From the NCBI GenBank assembly GCA_949361645.1, contig OX442436.1:1773179-1837178 (forward strand): DNA of 64,000 bases. The letters are read 5' to 3'. The position numbers and the translations under genes were made by a program. The stretch is from Spongilla lacustris (Eukaryota; Porifera; Demospongiae; Spongillida; Spongillidae). The notes below the pieces were generated by a model. The model saw only the letters and a list, made by a program, of their open reading frames with translations, had not been told where the DNA came from and searched no databases. Below, piece by piece: positions 56,201 to 63,609 of this stretch (position 1 is its first letter; every line of letters starts with the position of its first letter).

Positions 56201-59200
56201 GAGGTGCTGTGAGGTAGGGTCTTCTGCTCCTGTGACGAGACCAGACAGTAGGTCCAGGGCCTGAGAATAAACAAAACCTTGGGGTTAAACTTAGTGTATG
56301 GTAGCACATTGACTTGGGGAGAAGCTGCTCTGATAAATATCACTAAGATGGTTGGTTAGACGGTCATGCTACATGTAAGTTAGGTCACCAGGGGTTAAAT
56401 TCGGTAACACTACCCACCCAGGCAATCATACCCTCAAAGATGTCCCCCACTTTGAGGTGACCTCACACACCAGGTGAGAGCACACCTCGGCGCCGTCCTA
56501 CCTGCTTGATGTAGTTGCACTGCTGCACTTTCATCTTGGGCTCCAGGTTTAGACACACAAAGCTGAGCACGGGATCGAAGCTCTTGTCAAATAGCTCCCA
56601 CAGCACCTGCCTCTCGCCCTCCTTACGCGCGTTGAGCCACCCAAGCAGGATGGGTCTCCAGTCCAGACCGGAGGAACTCATGTACACCATTCCATTCCTG
56701 GAGACGGTCGCGGGGGAGGCATTGTCCACGTTGTCAGGCTCAAAAACGATCTTGCAGTCGGGGGCCATGGGTATGCGGTCGCCGTTGGCCAGGGTAAGAG
56801 TCTTGTTATCGTCCAACACACTGTTGAGGTTCTCAATCCATATAGCGTCAACGGGCCCATCCAGCACCAGCCACACGTGGTCTCCCTTCTTCACCTTGTG
56901 GGTCCTCCTCCAGAGTGTGGAGAAAATCCCATCCGTCCAATCGTTGGTGGCCACGTCAAGACGGCCGAACATCTGCGGCGCGGTGATGGCCTTGGGGTTC
57001 ATCCTCATCTCCCTGTGGGCCACCCCGCAGTCGGTCATGGCCCTCATGAGGGTCTGGATGCACTGGGTCTTGCCCGCCCCGCTCGGCCCCAGCACCATCA
57101 TCCCGTGCCGCACCCTCTGCGTCTCGAAGAGCTGGATCAGCTTGAGGGTCCATGGCGGGTGGTTTATGAGGCCCGCCACCTTCACCTGGCGGTCGATGGC
57201 GGCTTCGAGGTCCGGGTACCCGGCCTTCTCGAGCTGGATGCCCGGGAAGAGGTCTTCGATAAGGCTGAGGAAGAGTGGCTCGTCCTCGTCCACCAGCTTG
57301 GAGAGGTTCATGTCACGCAGCACCCTCATCACGATGGTGTTTTCGCTGTCCTGGGGACTCGAGCGCTTCACAGAGCCGAGGGTGCGCAGGACGGAGAGGA
57401 TGTTTCTGAGTCCAAAGTCATAGTGCACCTGAAAGTGGACCACAAATGTTGAGTGGCTATTAAGACAGACCTTTGGACTCTCCTATAATTCAATTAAGAC
57501 ACACCTGCAAGTAATCCAATACACTGACAGGCAGTCGCACAGACCACACATACACTGGACACACATACTGTTTAATTACAAACACACAATATACACACAC
57601 ACATCACACACACACACTACAACACACTACACACATTACACACACCACACAATTACACACACTGGTCACACACATTATACACACCACACACATTATACAC
57701 ACCACACACATTATACACACCACACACATTACACACCACATACATTACACACACCACACACATTACACACACCAAACACATTACACACACTGGTCACACA
57801 CATTATACATACCTCACACATTACACTCACTACACACATTATACACACCACACATTACACACACCACACACACCACTCACATTACACACACCACACACAG
57901 GCCCCCACCTGCTTTGACAGCTGCTCCTCACACAGCTTGTACAAGGTGTAAAACTTGCGAGCAAGGATGACGTTCTCCAGGAAGCCACAGCTGGCCAGCT
58001 TCACCCTCATGATGATCTGCCGGTCTGGTACCATCATGGCCACGGTACGGAACTGTACCTTGAGGTTCTCGGGCAGCTCCTGTCTCCCGGCATAGCCCGG
58101 GTTCATCGTGAGGAAGATGCCAAACTCGGGATTCATGGCCACCACGTCCCCATCAGTGAACACGAAGGTGGTCTTCCTCTCCTTCTTGCAGGTCAGCACG
58201 ATGTATATCTGCTGGGCTGCCACAGACAGCACTGGGAGCTCTATGCGGTTGAACTCGTCGAAGCAGCCCCAGCTCCCAGACTGGGCCAGCCCCTTGTAGA
58301 TTCGACCCAGCCCCCTGAAGTCCATCTGATCAGAGCAGTTGAAGACCACCACATACTTGCCCAGGGCCTTGCCCATGTCCTTTGTAGTCTCCGTTTTGCC
58401 TGTTCCGGCGGGTCCAGCCGGAGCCCCGCCCATGGACATGCCGAGGGCCTGTGAGAGTGTGATGTAGCACCTGTCTGTGAGGGGGGTGATGACTAGACGA
58501 TCAGTGCAGCCTAGGAATTCGTTCTGGTAGATAAAGTCAACATCCGTGATGGAAACTATGGTGTGATTGGTGTCTTCGTTGAAGTAAAACCTGCTCTGCT
58601 TCAACCACTCAAAATCAGTTGGCGATTTAATGCGCATGGTGACCTGAGTACATAGAGAGTTATACAGAGGTATACAGAGGTATACAGAGGAGGGAGGTGG
58701 ATACAGACGTACATATAGATGTGTGCAAAGGGATACAGAGGGAGGTGTGTGAAGAGGGAGGTGTGTAGAGGGAGGTGTGTAGAGAGGGAGATGTGTGGAG
58801 AGGGATGTGTGTAGAGGGAGGTGTGTAGAGGGAGGTGTGTAGAGAGTGAGGTGTACATAGAAGGGGATACTTTATAGAGGGGTGGTTTGAACAAAATCAA
58901 GGCAGAACTGTAAACTGTTACATGGAACTTTCAATTCTGGAGTTGTGTATCTACTTAATAAATTATACAATTTGGACTACATGCAAATGAACACCGGTCC
59001 TATAACACTGCATTCATTTTTCATCAGAGAAAAGGTGTGCTGGCATGCGCAGAATGACATTAGCGATATCCTGCTTCCCAACGCCCAAGCAGAGTAGTAA
59101 ATGTCCTCATCAGCATGGAAACTTTTTTTTTTACACTGTACAGCCAACTCTTACCAGGTCATTGAAGATGTCCCTCTGATGCACATGGATGGTGATCAGA

Positions 59201-62200
59201 GTCTCGTACTTCACCCTCTCCACCTTGCTCAGTTCCTGCGTCGTCATGGAGATGAGGGTGTTGAGCATCTCGAGGAAGTAAGCGTTGGTGGAGGACATGA
59301 TCTTCTTGTCGCTCCTGGCAGCCTTGAGGGCCACCTCAGAGTCCCTGGTCCACAGCATCTGGATGCCCAGGAGGCCCACCTGCGCCGGGAAAGACTTGAG
59401 GAATTCCAGCAGGCTGAAGGAGGAGGACTGGATCACGTGATTAGCTTGAGTGATGACGGCGTGGAGAGACAGTTGGGACTGCTGGAGCAATGTCCCGAGC
59501 CACACCTCCACATTGCCCTGGGCCATCACGCGCGTCTCCAGTTCGATCCGCTCCCCTTCCTGGGACTGCACAGCCAAGATGGAGTCATACTCCTTCTCAT
59601 GAAACACCACAGACTTCACATTGTCAAACACACTGAGTAGGTGTGACTGTGGGGGGCAGGGGGGGGGGGGAGGGGTTGGCATTTTGGTAACAGCACTAGT
59701 GTCATAGCAACAGATCCCGCACATATATCTCGACCACAAACAGATCAACAATAGAGCTACATGTATATCTATCAACATGCGCTTTGTCTCTAATTGTCAA
59801 GCCACAGAGTTCAGCGACTTACTTGAATTGTGTGGGAATCTGAGGCCTGGCCAAGGATTTCCAATAGTGCCGGATCGGACACGAAGAAGAACCTTGGAAA
59901 GACAAGCCTCTTCTTCTCCAGGTAGCCAGTGAGAGACTTCTGGCACAGCTCCAGCTGCTCCAGGAGGTGTGGCAGTATCTGGCCCAAGGTCTCGTCCCCC
60001 ACACAGCACTGGACCACGTTGGAGGTCTCATGCGCCTTGGTCATGATCTTGATCCAAGACTTGTCTATGCCATTGAACCTCTGGGCCTCCTGCAGATGGG
60101 GAGGAGGGATGGGAAAGGGATGGGGAGGAGGGATAGGAGAGGGATAGGGAGGAGGATGGGAGAGGGATGGGGAGGAGGAATGGGAGAGGGATGGGGTGGA
60201 AGGATGGGGGAGGGATGGGGAGACAACTTATGACTATATTGACATGTAAGCTTAAACCAATTAGATATGCTTTGTGAAGAGGACATGGTCTTATAAGGAG
60301 CTCTGAGGTAATATCTCCACAACATGGCCTTATAAGGAGCTCTGGGGTAATATCCCCACAACATGGCCTTATAAGGAGCTCTGGGGTAATATCCCCACAA
60401 CATGGCCTTATAAGGAGCTCTGGGGTAATATCCCCACAACATGGCCTTATAAGGAGCTCTGGGGTAATATCCCCACAACATGGAGCTCCGAGGTAATATC
60501 TCCACAACATGGCCTTATAAGGAGCTCTGGAGTAATATCTCCACAGCATGGCCTTATAAGGAGATCTGAGGTAATATCCCCACAATATGGCCTCCTGACT
60601 TTAAACAAATGTATCGCTAGCTCATAGGACAAAGAACCTCGTACCTATTAGTATGCTGTGCTTGTAATAGAATGATTGCTGCAGACATCTCACCTTGGGC
60701 AGCTGTTTTGCAATGTCTCCCCCGACAAACACCGCCTCCAAGTACACCCATAGGTTCTGGACGACCATCCAGTTCTCAATGATGTCGGAGGTGTTTGACA
60801 ACTTCTGAACCCACAGCGCTATCTCCTTTTTGAATGGGACGTTGTATCGGTTGGACATGAGGGAACCCAAAATCATCTGTGAGTCCTCCATTAGGGACAC
60901 GATCTCCAGTGTGTCCGCACCTTTAAGCAAGAGTTCACCCCTTGACTTGAAGGAGCTGAAGGTGAAGGTCTTCAAAGTCCAGTCAGCAATCACCTAGCAA
61001 CATGTTGTTAATAATGGCAGGCACACAACACGTGGGCACTTAGTACAGCACAGTGCCCACTAGGGAGGGGGAAGGAGGGGATGGAGGGGGAAGGAGGGGA
61101 TGGAGGGGGAGGGAGGGGATCGAGGGGGAGGGAGGGTATGGAGGGTTAGGGAGGGGATGGAGGGGAGGGAGGGGGAGGGAGGTGATGGAGGGGAGGGGAT
61201 GGACACACCTCCCTCCCTCCTTACACACCTCCCTCTCTACACACCCCTCTCTAGGGATGGAGGGGGAGGGAGGGGATGGAGAGGGAGGGATGGAGAGGGA
61301 AGGGAGGGGATGGGAGGGCCCCACATCACCAAAGGACTGGCATGGCCCCTTATCACTAAGAGGGTGAATGACTACCAAGAGAGACCCCATTATTCAAGAT
61401 GCCACACCGCTAACATGGTTACATGTATACATGTACTGATTGACACGCCAAACAAATGCAAGCTAACCTGCCCCTTACCTAACCTAACCTAACCTGCCCC
61501 TTACCTGACCTAACCTGACCTAACCCTGACATAACCTGACCTAACTCTGACCTGTTTAAGCTTGGTCTCGATGTCCCTCTCCTTTACAGCACTGATGCAT
61601 ATCTCCTCTATGTCATCCTTGCACTTCAGGAGAGGTGCTTCCATTATGTTACGCAGCTGGAACGTTTCTGAGCTGAAGTCAAAGTGGTGCCCCGTAACAG
61701 ATGCGATACGCTCCCAGTGGCGGTCCTTCATGGCCTTGTTTGCCATCATCTCCAAAAGGGGGCAACATTCGTTGAAATCGTCTATCTTCTTCTTGAGGTC
61801 GTTGAATGCCTGCCATTCCTTTAACCCTTTGGGAAGCTTTCGGCACCTGATCAATAGGGGGAAGCAAGGGGGGGGAGGAGGAGGGGGTTAAATGTACAGC
61901 TGCAGATCATACCATCACATTTGCCTCACCTGTTCTGAAATTCAACCAGCTCATTGTTGATCTTCTCTATGTCGACGTCAGTCCATAGAAGGTCGTAATA
62001 GCCATCGACCGTGTCATTCACTGTGTTGTACAGTCCGTACAGCTTCTGGAGCAAGATTAACTCCTTCCGCACCTCATTCAGCTGCAGATACTCAGAGGTT
62101 GGAAGGCCAAACAGGTGCTCCCCTCCTGTGTACGTCTCGTGCTTCCTCCACAGCTCATCAAACTGGGCCTGGAAGGTGGACAACCTCTCGCTGGCCTCCC

Positions 62201-63609
62201 TCGGGTGCAGTCCTGATACCATGGGTCCAGACTGTGCATGTTGGAGCAAGGGAGGGAAGGGGTGGGGCAGGGGAGGGGCAGAGGGGGGCAGGGAGGGGCA
62301 GAGGGGGGGCAGGGAGGGGCAGAGGGGGGGCAGGGAGGGGCAGAGGTGGGAAGGGTGGGAGGGGGTGGGGTAGGGGAGGGGAAGGGTGTGGCATGGGAGG
62401 AACAAGGGCGGGGCAGGTAGGGGAAGGGTGGGGCATGGGAGGGACAAGGGCGGGGCAGGTAGGGGAAGGGTGGGGCATGGGAGGGACAAGGGCGGGGCAG
62501 GTAGGGGAAGGGTGGGGCATGGGAGGGACAAGGGCGGGGCAGGTAGGGGAAGGGTGGGGCATGGGAGGGACAAGGGCGGGCAGGGGAGGGGAAGGGGTGG
62601 GGCATGGGCATGGAGTGTCAGGCAGGGAAGGGAGGTAAGGTGTGGCAGGGATGGGGCAAGAAGGGAAAGAGGGGGAGTAACGAGGGGGTGGTAAAACGAA
62701 TGGGTGGCAACAGGGTAGGAGGTATGGGAAGAAAGGGCAACGGTGGAATAAGAAATCCATCCCCTTAATACACAAACCTGAGAGTACTTTCCAAGGAATG
62801 ACTCCAGGTCGACGTTGAAAGTTTTTACAGCACTAGTCAAGTTGGACCTGAACTCTGGCTGCACTTTAATGAGATCAGTTTGGACAACACTCTGTTGGGA
62901 TTAATTATTTGCATCTCAATAATTTATTTATTGTTATTACGACTAGAAACATACGGCTAGTGCCTGCAGGTTCTTGAATATGTAGCGCAGAGAGTCAACC
63001 TTCTCCACCTCTTCTCGGTGCACTGATATTCCCCGACGTTGAAGGAACAGATAGCACTCCTCAATCGGTCCCAGTTCCATGTCAATCTCGACCGTGGCCC
63101 CCCTAATCTCATGCAGTGTGGTCATCATGCTTCGGACATCCTCAAGGTCCTGCACCATGTGCCGGCCGAGACAGAGGGGTTAAAGAGGTAGTGATGCAAT
63201 GGAAGTTAAAGTAGTTAATAGACCTTTCCAGCCAGAACAACAACAAAAAAGCAACACACATACACATGTACGTGCATTGAAGTGCGCGGCTGCAATAAAA
63301 ATCCATGCCTTATAACTGCACATTTTGTACAGAACTTTAAAATGCCTTGTTTTATTTTATGTCAAGGTGGGAGACTTACCCATTTGATAATAATATAAAC
63401 TAATTCAAAATTTAATTTCATGCATGATTTGTTATCATGTGCACACAATACAATGGCTCCCACCTTGACTGGCCTGGAGAGCCTCTTGTTGTAGTCCCCC
63501 ACAAACTTCAGTATCCTCTCCATGTCTGCCCTGTAGCGAGCATTGAGGCTGCGTCCGTACGCAACCTTCCACGCCTTGGCTTCCACCGCCAGCGCCAGCT
63601 TCAGAGGCT
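29939..63609 (-). CDS. DNAH5/DNAH8: Axonemal outer-arm dynein heavy chain (DNAH5/DNAH8 class), 5' end outside the window
   Basis: This is the motor subunit of ciliary outer dynein arms. Exons (transcript order): 63609-63464, 63149-62955, 62891-62778, 62231-61930, 61846-61552, 60993-60694, 60089-59823, 59646-59155, 58643-57909, 57428-56502, 56260-55763, 54093-53971, 53785-53462, 53049-52870, 44123-43956, 43204-42895, 42496-42234, 41973-41422, 40890-40648, 40199-38952, 38727-38474, 38329-38139, 37971-37850, 37307-37189, 37073-36797, 36337-36185, 36131-35859, 35739-35638, 35476-35316, 34758-34602, 33283-33131, 30651-30592, 30502-29939. The total is 10,268 nt with consistent phases, about 3,420 residues, ending [10 protein letters not shown] then TAA. 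The tail starts mid-protein, so roughly a quarter lies beyond the right edge. Sequence blocks align without gaps of whole exons to the DNAH5/DNAH8 class. I cannot separate the two paralogues here. The frame is intact, and every large intron contains tandem repeats. Confidence 0.95.
30743..31185. repeat. 39-bp minisatellite, essentially perfect copies
   Basis: About 11 copies of ATGTACTGAAGTACAGGCAC plus AGACTGCTACATGTGCACA with no visible difference between units. Intronic in dynein. The unit contains the short palindromes TGTAC/GTACA and TGTGCACA. Confidence 0.95.
31230..31900 (-). other. Intronic A/T-rich stretch with possible degraded coding sequence
   Basis: The minus strand contains broken open stretches such as [20 protein letters not shown] and [20 protein letters not shown] separated by stops. 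They are not dynein and could be a transposon remnant. I cannot identify a family. Confidence 0.3.
31903..33055. repeat. 22/24-bp minisatellite with higher-order structure
   Basis: About 50 units of two kinds: CACGTACAGTGATGGGAATG plus AG (22 bp) and CACATGTACAGTGATGGGAA plus TGAG (24 bp). They occur in alternating blocks of about three to six of each, so a block pair recurs at about 160-180 bp. Intronic in dynein. Confidence 0.92.
33131..38329 (-). CDS. DNAH5/DNAH8: Dynein AAA6 and post-AAA exons
   Basis: Ten exons from 38329 to 33131. Landmarks are [103 protein letters not shown] (the AAA6 hallmark), [69 protein letters not shown] and [16 protein letters not shown]. The exon ending at 36797 uses the donor GTGAGT after ACAAGT, which keeps MTS-GGW in frame. 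Confidence 0.93.
33310..34565. repeat. 48-bp C/T-rich minisatellite
   Basis: More than 25 copies of a unit containing CTTCCATCCCATTCTCACCC and TATCTTACCCCTCCTTCCCT, with shortened versions lacking the second half. Intronic in dynein. Confidence 0.92.
34800..34915. repeat. (CA)n microsatellite with TACACACA variants
   Basis: A CA run of about 30 units followed by GTACACACATACACACA variants, next to the dynein exon starting at 34758. Confidence 0.9.
35060..35300. repeat. Degenerate CA-rich repeat
   Basis: Imperfect CACACATACC-type repeats filling the intron between exons at 35316 and 34758. Confidence 0.7.
35500..35528. repeat. Poly-G tract (poly-C in the transcript)
   Basis: About 25 G residues roughly 25-50 nt upstream of a dynein splice acceptor on the transcript strand, where it would act as an all-C pyrimidine tract. 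Confidence 0.9.
36350..36372. repeat. Poly-G tract (poly-C in the transcript)
   Basis: About 22 G residues, 13 nt upstream of the acceptor of the exon starting at 36337 on the transcript strand. Confidence 0.9.
36500..36792. repeat. C/T-rich low-complexity tract
   Basis: CTCCCTC/CTTCC simple sequence without a fixed period, directly after a dynein donor (GA-rich in the transcript). Confidence 0.85.
37335..37768. repeat. 19-bp minisatellite
   Basis: About 22 copies of GGAACATGGGGAACATAAG, mostly identical, with a few 20-bp variants at the right. Intronic in dynein. Confidence 0.93.
38049..38117. repeat. (GA)n microsatellite
   Basis: About 34 uninterrupted GA units (TC in the transcript) about 80 nt upstream of the acceptor of the exon starting at 37971. 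Confidence 0.93.
38474..41973 (-). CDS. DNAH5/DNAH8: Dynein stalk, microtubule-binding domain and AAA5 exons
   Basis: Exons 41973-41422, 40890-40648, 40199-38952 and 38727-38474. The first stalk helix is rich in Lys and Glu ([20 protein letters not shown]). The microtubule-binding domain follows ([55 protein letters not shown]). The return helix runs [19 protein letters not shown] to [14 protein letters not shown]5 contains [58 protein letters not shown] and [20 protein letters not shown]. The 1,248-nt exon is the largest in the window. Confidence 0.95.
40285..40475. repeat. 18-bp C/T-rich minisatellite
   Basis: Copies of CCCCTGCCTCTTGCCCCT and CCCCTGCCTCCTGCCCCT, about nine units. Intronic in dynein. 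Confidence 0.88.
41283..41405. repeat. 23-bp minisatellite
   Basis: Five copies of AGACATTAGTGTTAGCTGAC plus ACC, next to the donor of the exon ending at 41422. Confidence 0.9.
42234..44123 (-). CDS. DNAH5/DNAH8: Dynein AAA4 exons
   Basis: Exons 44123-43956, 43204-42895 and 42496-42234. They contain [38 protein letters not shown], the AAA4 P-loop [20 protein letters not shown], and the Walker B block [20 protein letters not shown] followed by [13 protein letters not shown] and [10 protein letters not shown]. The split Gly codon across 42895/42496 confirms the join. Confidence 0.95.
43738..43935. repeat. 19-bp minisatellite
   Basis: About 10 copies of ACAACACCCTGATATTCAC with CACC/CATC variants, intronic in dynein. 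Confidence 0.9.
44330..44742. repeat. 35-bp minisatellite, left part
   Basis: About 12 copies of CTCCCTATGCCTGTGAGGTC plus ACCTACCACCCCCAT. The same array resumes at 52,572, so the sequence between is inserted. On the transcript strand every unit contains GGCAGGTGACCTC or GGTAGGTGACCTC, a copy of the donor at 52,870. Confidence 0.95.
44855..46288. mobile_element. Foldback transposon with 6-bp target-site duplication
   Basis: The terminal inverted repeats are TACGGTGGCCCGGTACCTCG then CGCGCA at the left (44855-44880) and its complement at the right (46263-46288), 25 of 26 bases matching. The arms then remain inverted copies for about 450 bp, including the string around GACCTTTGGGTCGTCACGAT and the ATCGATCTTTAAAC block. 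The centre (45,300-45,480) holds a further partial copy of the right-arm sequence. GCATGG flanks both ends (44849-44854 and 46289-46294). No coding frame was found, so it is non-autonomous. Confidence 0.88.
46690..47010. mobile_element. Small inverted-repeat element(s)
   Basis: Two nested inverted repeats. GGCGGAAGGTCGGGTATCTA at about 46,733 pairs with GATACCCGACCTCCGCC at about 46,785. GCCCGCGATGCGATGCGATG at about 46,825 pairs with CATCGCGTCGCATCGCGGGC at about 46,982. Sequence related to the first pair also occurs at 20,800-20,880. MITE-like; the exact ends are not defined. Confidence 0.55.
47375..48316 (-). CDS. Secreted cysteine-rich protein, uncharacterised family, nested in a dynein intron
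   Basis: A single open exon of 313 codons. It starts with a signal peptide ([20 protein letters not shown], cleavage probably near AVP-NH), followed by a polar, probably disordered segment to about residue 105. A cysteine-rich domain then runs to the end: [121 protein letters not shown] associate this CP-W..I.SP..CG / WDG..C....CC / PWFCK pattern with a secreted family common in sponges and cnidarians whose function is not known to me. It lies on the same strand as dynein, inside the 8.7-kb intron, and no second exon was recognised. The frame is intact, so it is probably a real gene. Confidence 0.8.
   Translation of the reverse strand: MHMKAAIYIPVCCLLWTALAVPNHRLKAQTHHEASNVDIPMDIDEQEYSAAAKKTELESERFMPDSLPFEVESDTLEAFGGAPVPPAAGNAPFPPDVPSFPSTWKKVGYLDMSDPRQQCPAPWSKISSPRASCGKKSIGGACDSLTVGTFGASYGTVCGRFRGYQVGSPDAFNTLGNTLETNYVDGISITYGAPGNRQHIFTYAAAVFETVAVSPACPCAGGKAAPSFIGSNYYCESGNPGSTWSNVLYSADILWDGQECNGLEATCCSPPNLAWFCKTFPAPISGDLEVRMCMDEATNNENMALDFFELYIK
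48495..48727. mobile_element. Short MITE with CACTGGCGG termini
   Basis: The left end CACTGGCGGACGGAGG and the right end CCTGCGCCCGCCAGTG are imperfect inverted repeats about 230 bp apart. No coding sequence. The target duplication is not clear. Confidence 0.5.
48872..49641. mobile_element. hAT/MITE-like remnant with CAGGGGC termini
   Basis: CAGGGGC at 48872 and GCCCCTG ending at 49641 frame a G/C-skewed segment with GGATCCAAGATTTTTGGATA and a poly-C tract at 49,607-49,628. Termini of this kind are common in animal hAT MITEs. No target duplication was seen, so the borders are uncertain. Confidence 0.35.
49811..52104 (+). mobile_element. hAT transposon with intact ends and decayed transposase
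   Basis: The ends are inverted repeats, CAGGGCTCCACCAGCTAA at 49811 and its complement TTAGCTGGTGGAGCCCTG at 52104. A perfect 8-bp target-site duplication, CTTGCCGC, flanks the element (49803-49810 and 52105-52112), as expected for hAT. Sub-terminal AGCCAG/TTAGCC motifs repeat at both ends. The interior encodes a BED-type finger and hAT transposase on the plus strand, but the frame is interrupted several times. The element lies inside the large dynein intron. Confidence 0.93.
49972..51960 (+). pseudogene. hAT transposase (BED finger type), broken
   Basis: From an ATG at 49972 the protein starts [20 protein letters not shown], then a BED-like finger with Cys and His ligands ([17 protein letters not shown]). 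In-frame stops or shifts occur at about 50200, 50270-50290, 50660-50690 and 50980. The remaining blocks are [34 protein letters not shown] and a long open C-terminal frame, 50989-51960, with [20 protein letters not shown] and the dimerisation segment [19 protein letters not shown]. It no longer encodes a full protein. Confidence 0.85.
52572..52869. repeat. 35-bp minisatellite, right part, starting at a dynein donor
   Basis: About eight copies of the same unit as at 44,330-44,742. Its last copy includes the real splice donor of the exon ending at 52,870 (GAGCAG/GTGACCTC). Confidence 0.95.
52870..56260 (-). CDS. DNAH5/DNAH8: Dynein AAA3 exons
   Basis: Exons 56260-55763, 54093-53971, 53785-53462 and 53049-52870. 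They contain [20 protein letters not shown], the AAA3 P-loop [40 protein letters not shown], the Walker [58 protein letters not shown] and [20 protein letters not shown]. The last exon is followed by the 8.7-kb intron. Phase 0 on both sides joins it to the exon at 44123. Confidence 0.95.
53052..53400. repeat. GTGTGTAGTGTGTGCA-type repeat
   Basis: Imperfect 8- to 16-bp GTGTGTAGTGTGTGCA repeats filling the dynein intron up to the acceptor at 53049. Confidence 0.88.
53818..53955. repeat. Approximately 23-bp G-rich minisatellite
   Basis: About six copies of GGGGGGAACATGTGGGGTGG with length variation. Intronic in dynein. Confidence 0.85.
54330..54815. repeat. Three degenerate copies of an approximately 160-bp block
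   Basis: Blocks near 54,340, 54,520 and 54,690 share TTTGGTAGCATAACAG, TGAGGTTCAAAGGTCA, TACCTGTGGTGCT and AAGCCATCTGTGACATAT. Intronic in dynein. Confidence 0.75.
54893..55762. repeat. 21-bp minisatellite starting at a dynein splice donor
   Basis: About 40 copies of AACTGTAGGCATGGGGCATA plus C, with GGGGC/GGCAC/GGGAC variants and occasional TACATG expansions. On the transcript strand it starts at the donor CCAG/GTACAGTTG and stays open in the dynein reading frame for almost 300 codons. Confidence 0.95.
56502..57428 (-). CDS. DNAH5/DNAH8: Dynein AAA2 exon
   Basis: One 927-nt exon: [40 protein letters not shown], the AAA2 P-loop [73 protein letters not shown] and [17 protein letters not shown] long antisense open frame (56515-57423 plus) is a shadow of this GC-rich exon. 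Confidence 0.95.
57560..57905. repeat. CACACCACACACATTA-type repeat
   Basis: Imperfect ACACACCACACACATTATAC units filling the intron between dynein exons 57428 and 57909. Confidence 0.85.
57909..58643 (-). CDS. DNAH5/DNAH8: Dynein AAA1 exon, main ATPase site
   Basis: 735-nt exon with [20 protein letters not shown], the principal P-loop [40 protein letters not shown], the Walker B-containing [40 protein letters not shown] and [20 protein letters not shown]. All catalytic motifs expected of a working AAA1 are present. Confidence 0.96.
58650..58865. repeat. GAGGGAGGTGTGTAGA repeat
   Basis: Tandem GTGTGTAGAGGGAGGT and TATACAGAGG units directly upstream (transcript sense) of the AAA1 exon acceptor. 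Confidence 0.85.
59155..63609 (-). CDS. DNAH5/DNAH8: Dynein tail and linker exons
   Basis: Eight exons from 63609 to 59155. They contain [199 protein letters not shown] and [20 protein letters not shown]. The first exon begins with a split codon, so the protein continues upstream of the right edge. Confidence 0.93.
60285..60600. repeat. 39-bp minisatellite
   Basis: About eight copies of GGCCTTATAAGGAGCTCTGG plus GGTAATATCCCCACAACAT. The unit contains the palindromes GGCCTTATAAGG and GAGCTC. Intronic in dynein. Confidence 0.92.
61058..61315. repeat. G/A-rich GGAGGGGGAGGGAGGGGAT repeat
   Basis: Roughly 10 to 19-bp GGAGGGGAAGGAGGGGATGG units interrupted by a C/T-rich inverted piece at 61,200-61,250. 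Confidence 0.85.
61470..61551. repeat. ACCTAACCTGACC repeat next to a dynein donor
   Basis: On the transcript strand the real donor ACAG/GTCAGAG is followed by CAGGTTAGGTTAGG, CAGGTTATGTCAGG and similar 5- to 16-bp units. Locally TTAGG-like, but far too short and internal to be telomeric. Confidence 0.8.
62235..62690. repeat. G-rich 18/42-bp minisatellite
   Basis: GGGAGGGGCAGAGGGGGG units, then about five copies of a 42-bp unit with GGCGGGGCAGGTAGGGGAAG and GGTGGGGCATGGGAGG. In the dynein intron; the transcript strand is C-rich before the acceptor at 62231. Confidence 0.9.

Noticed and set aside
56515..57423. 302-codon plus-strand frame
   Set aside because: Antisense shadow of the dynein AAA2 exon.
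61470..61552. Internal telomeric (TTAGG)n repeat
   Set aside because: Only about three consecutive units, mixed with CAGGTCAGG variants and anchored at a splice donor. Not telomeric.
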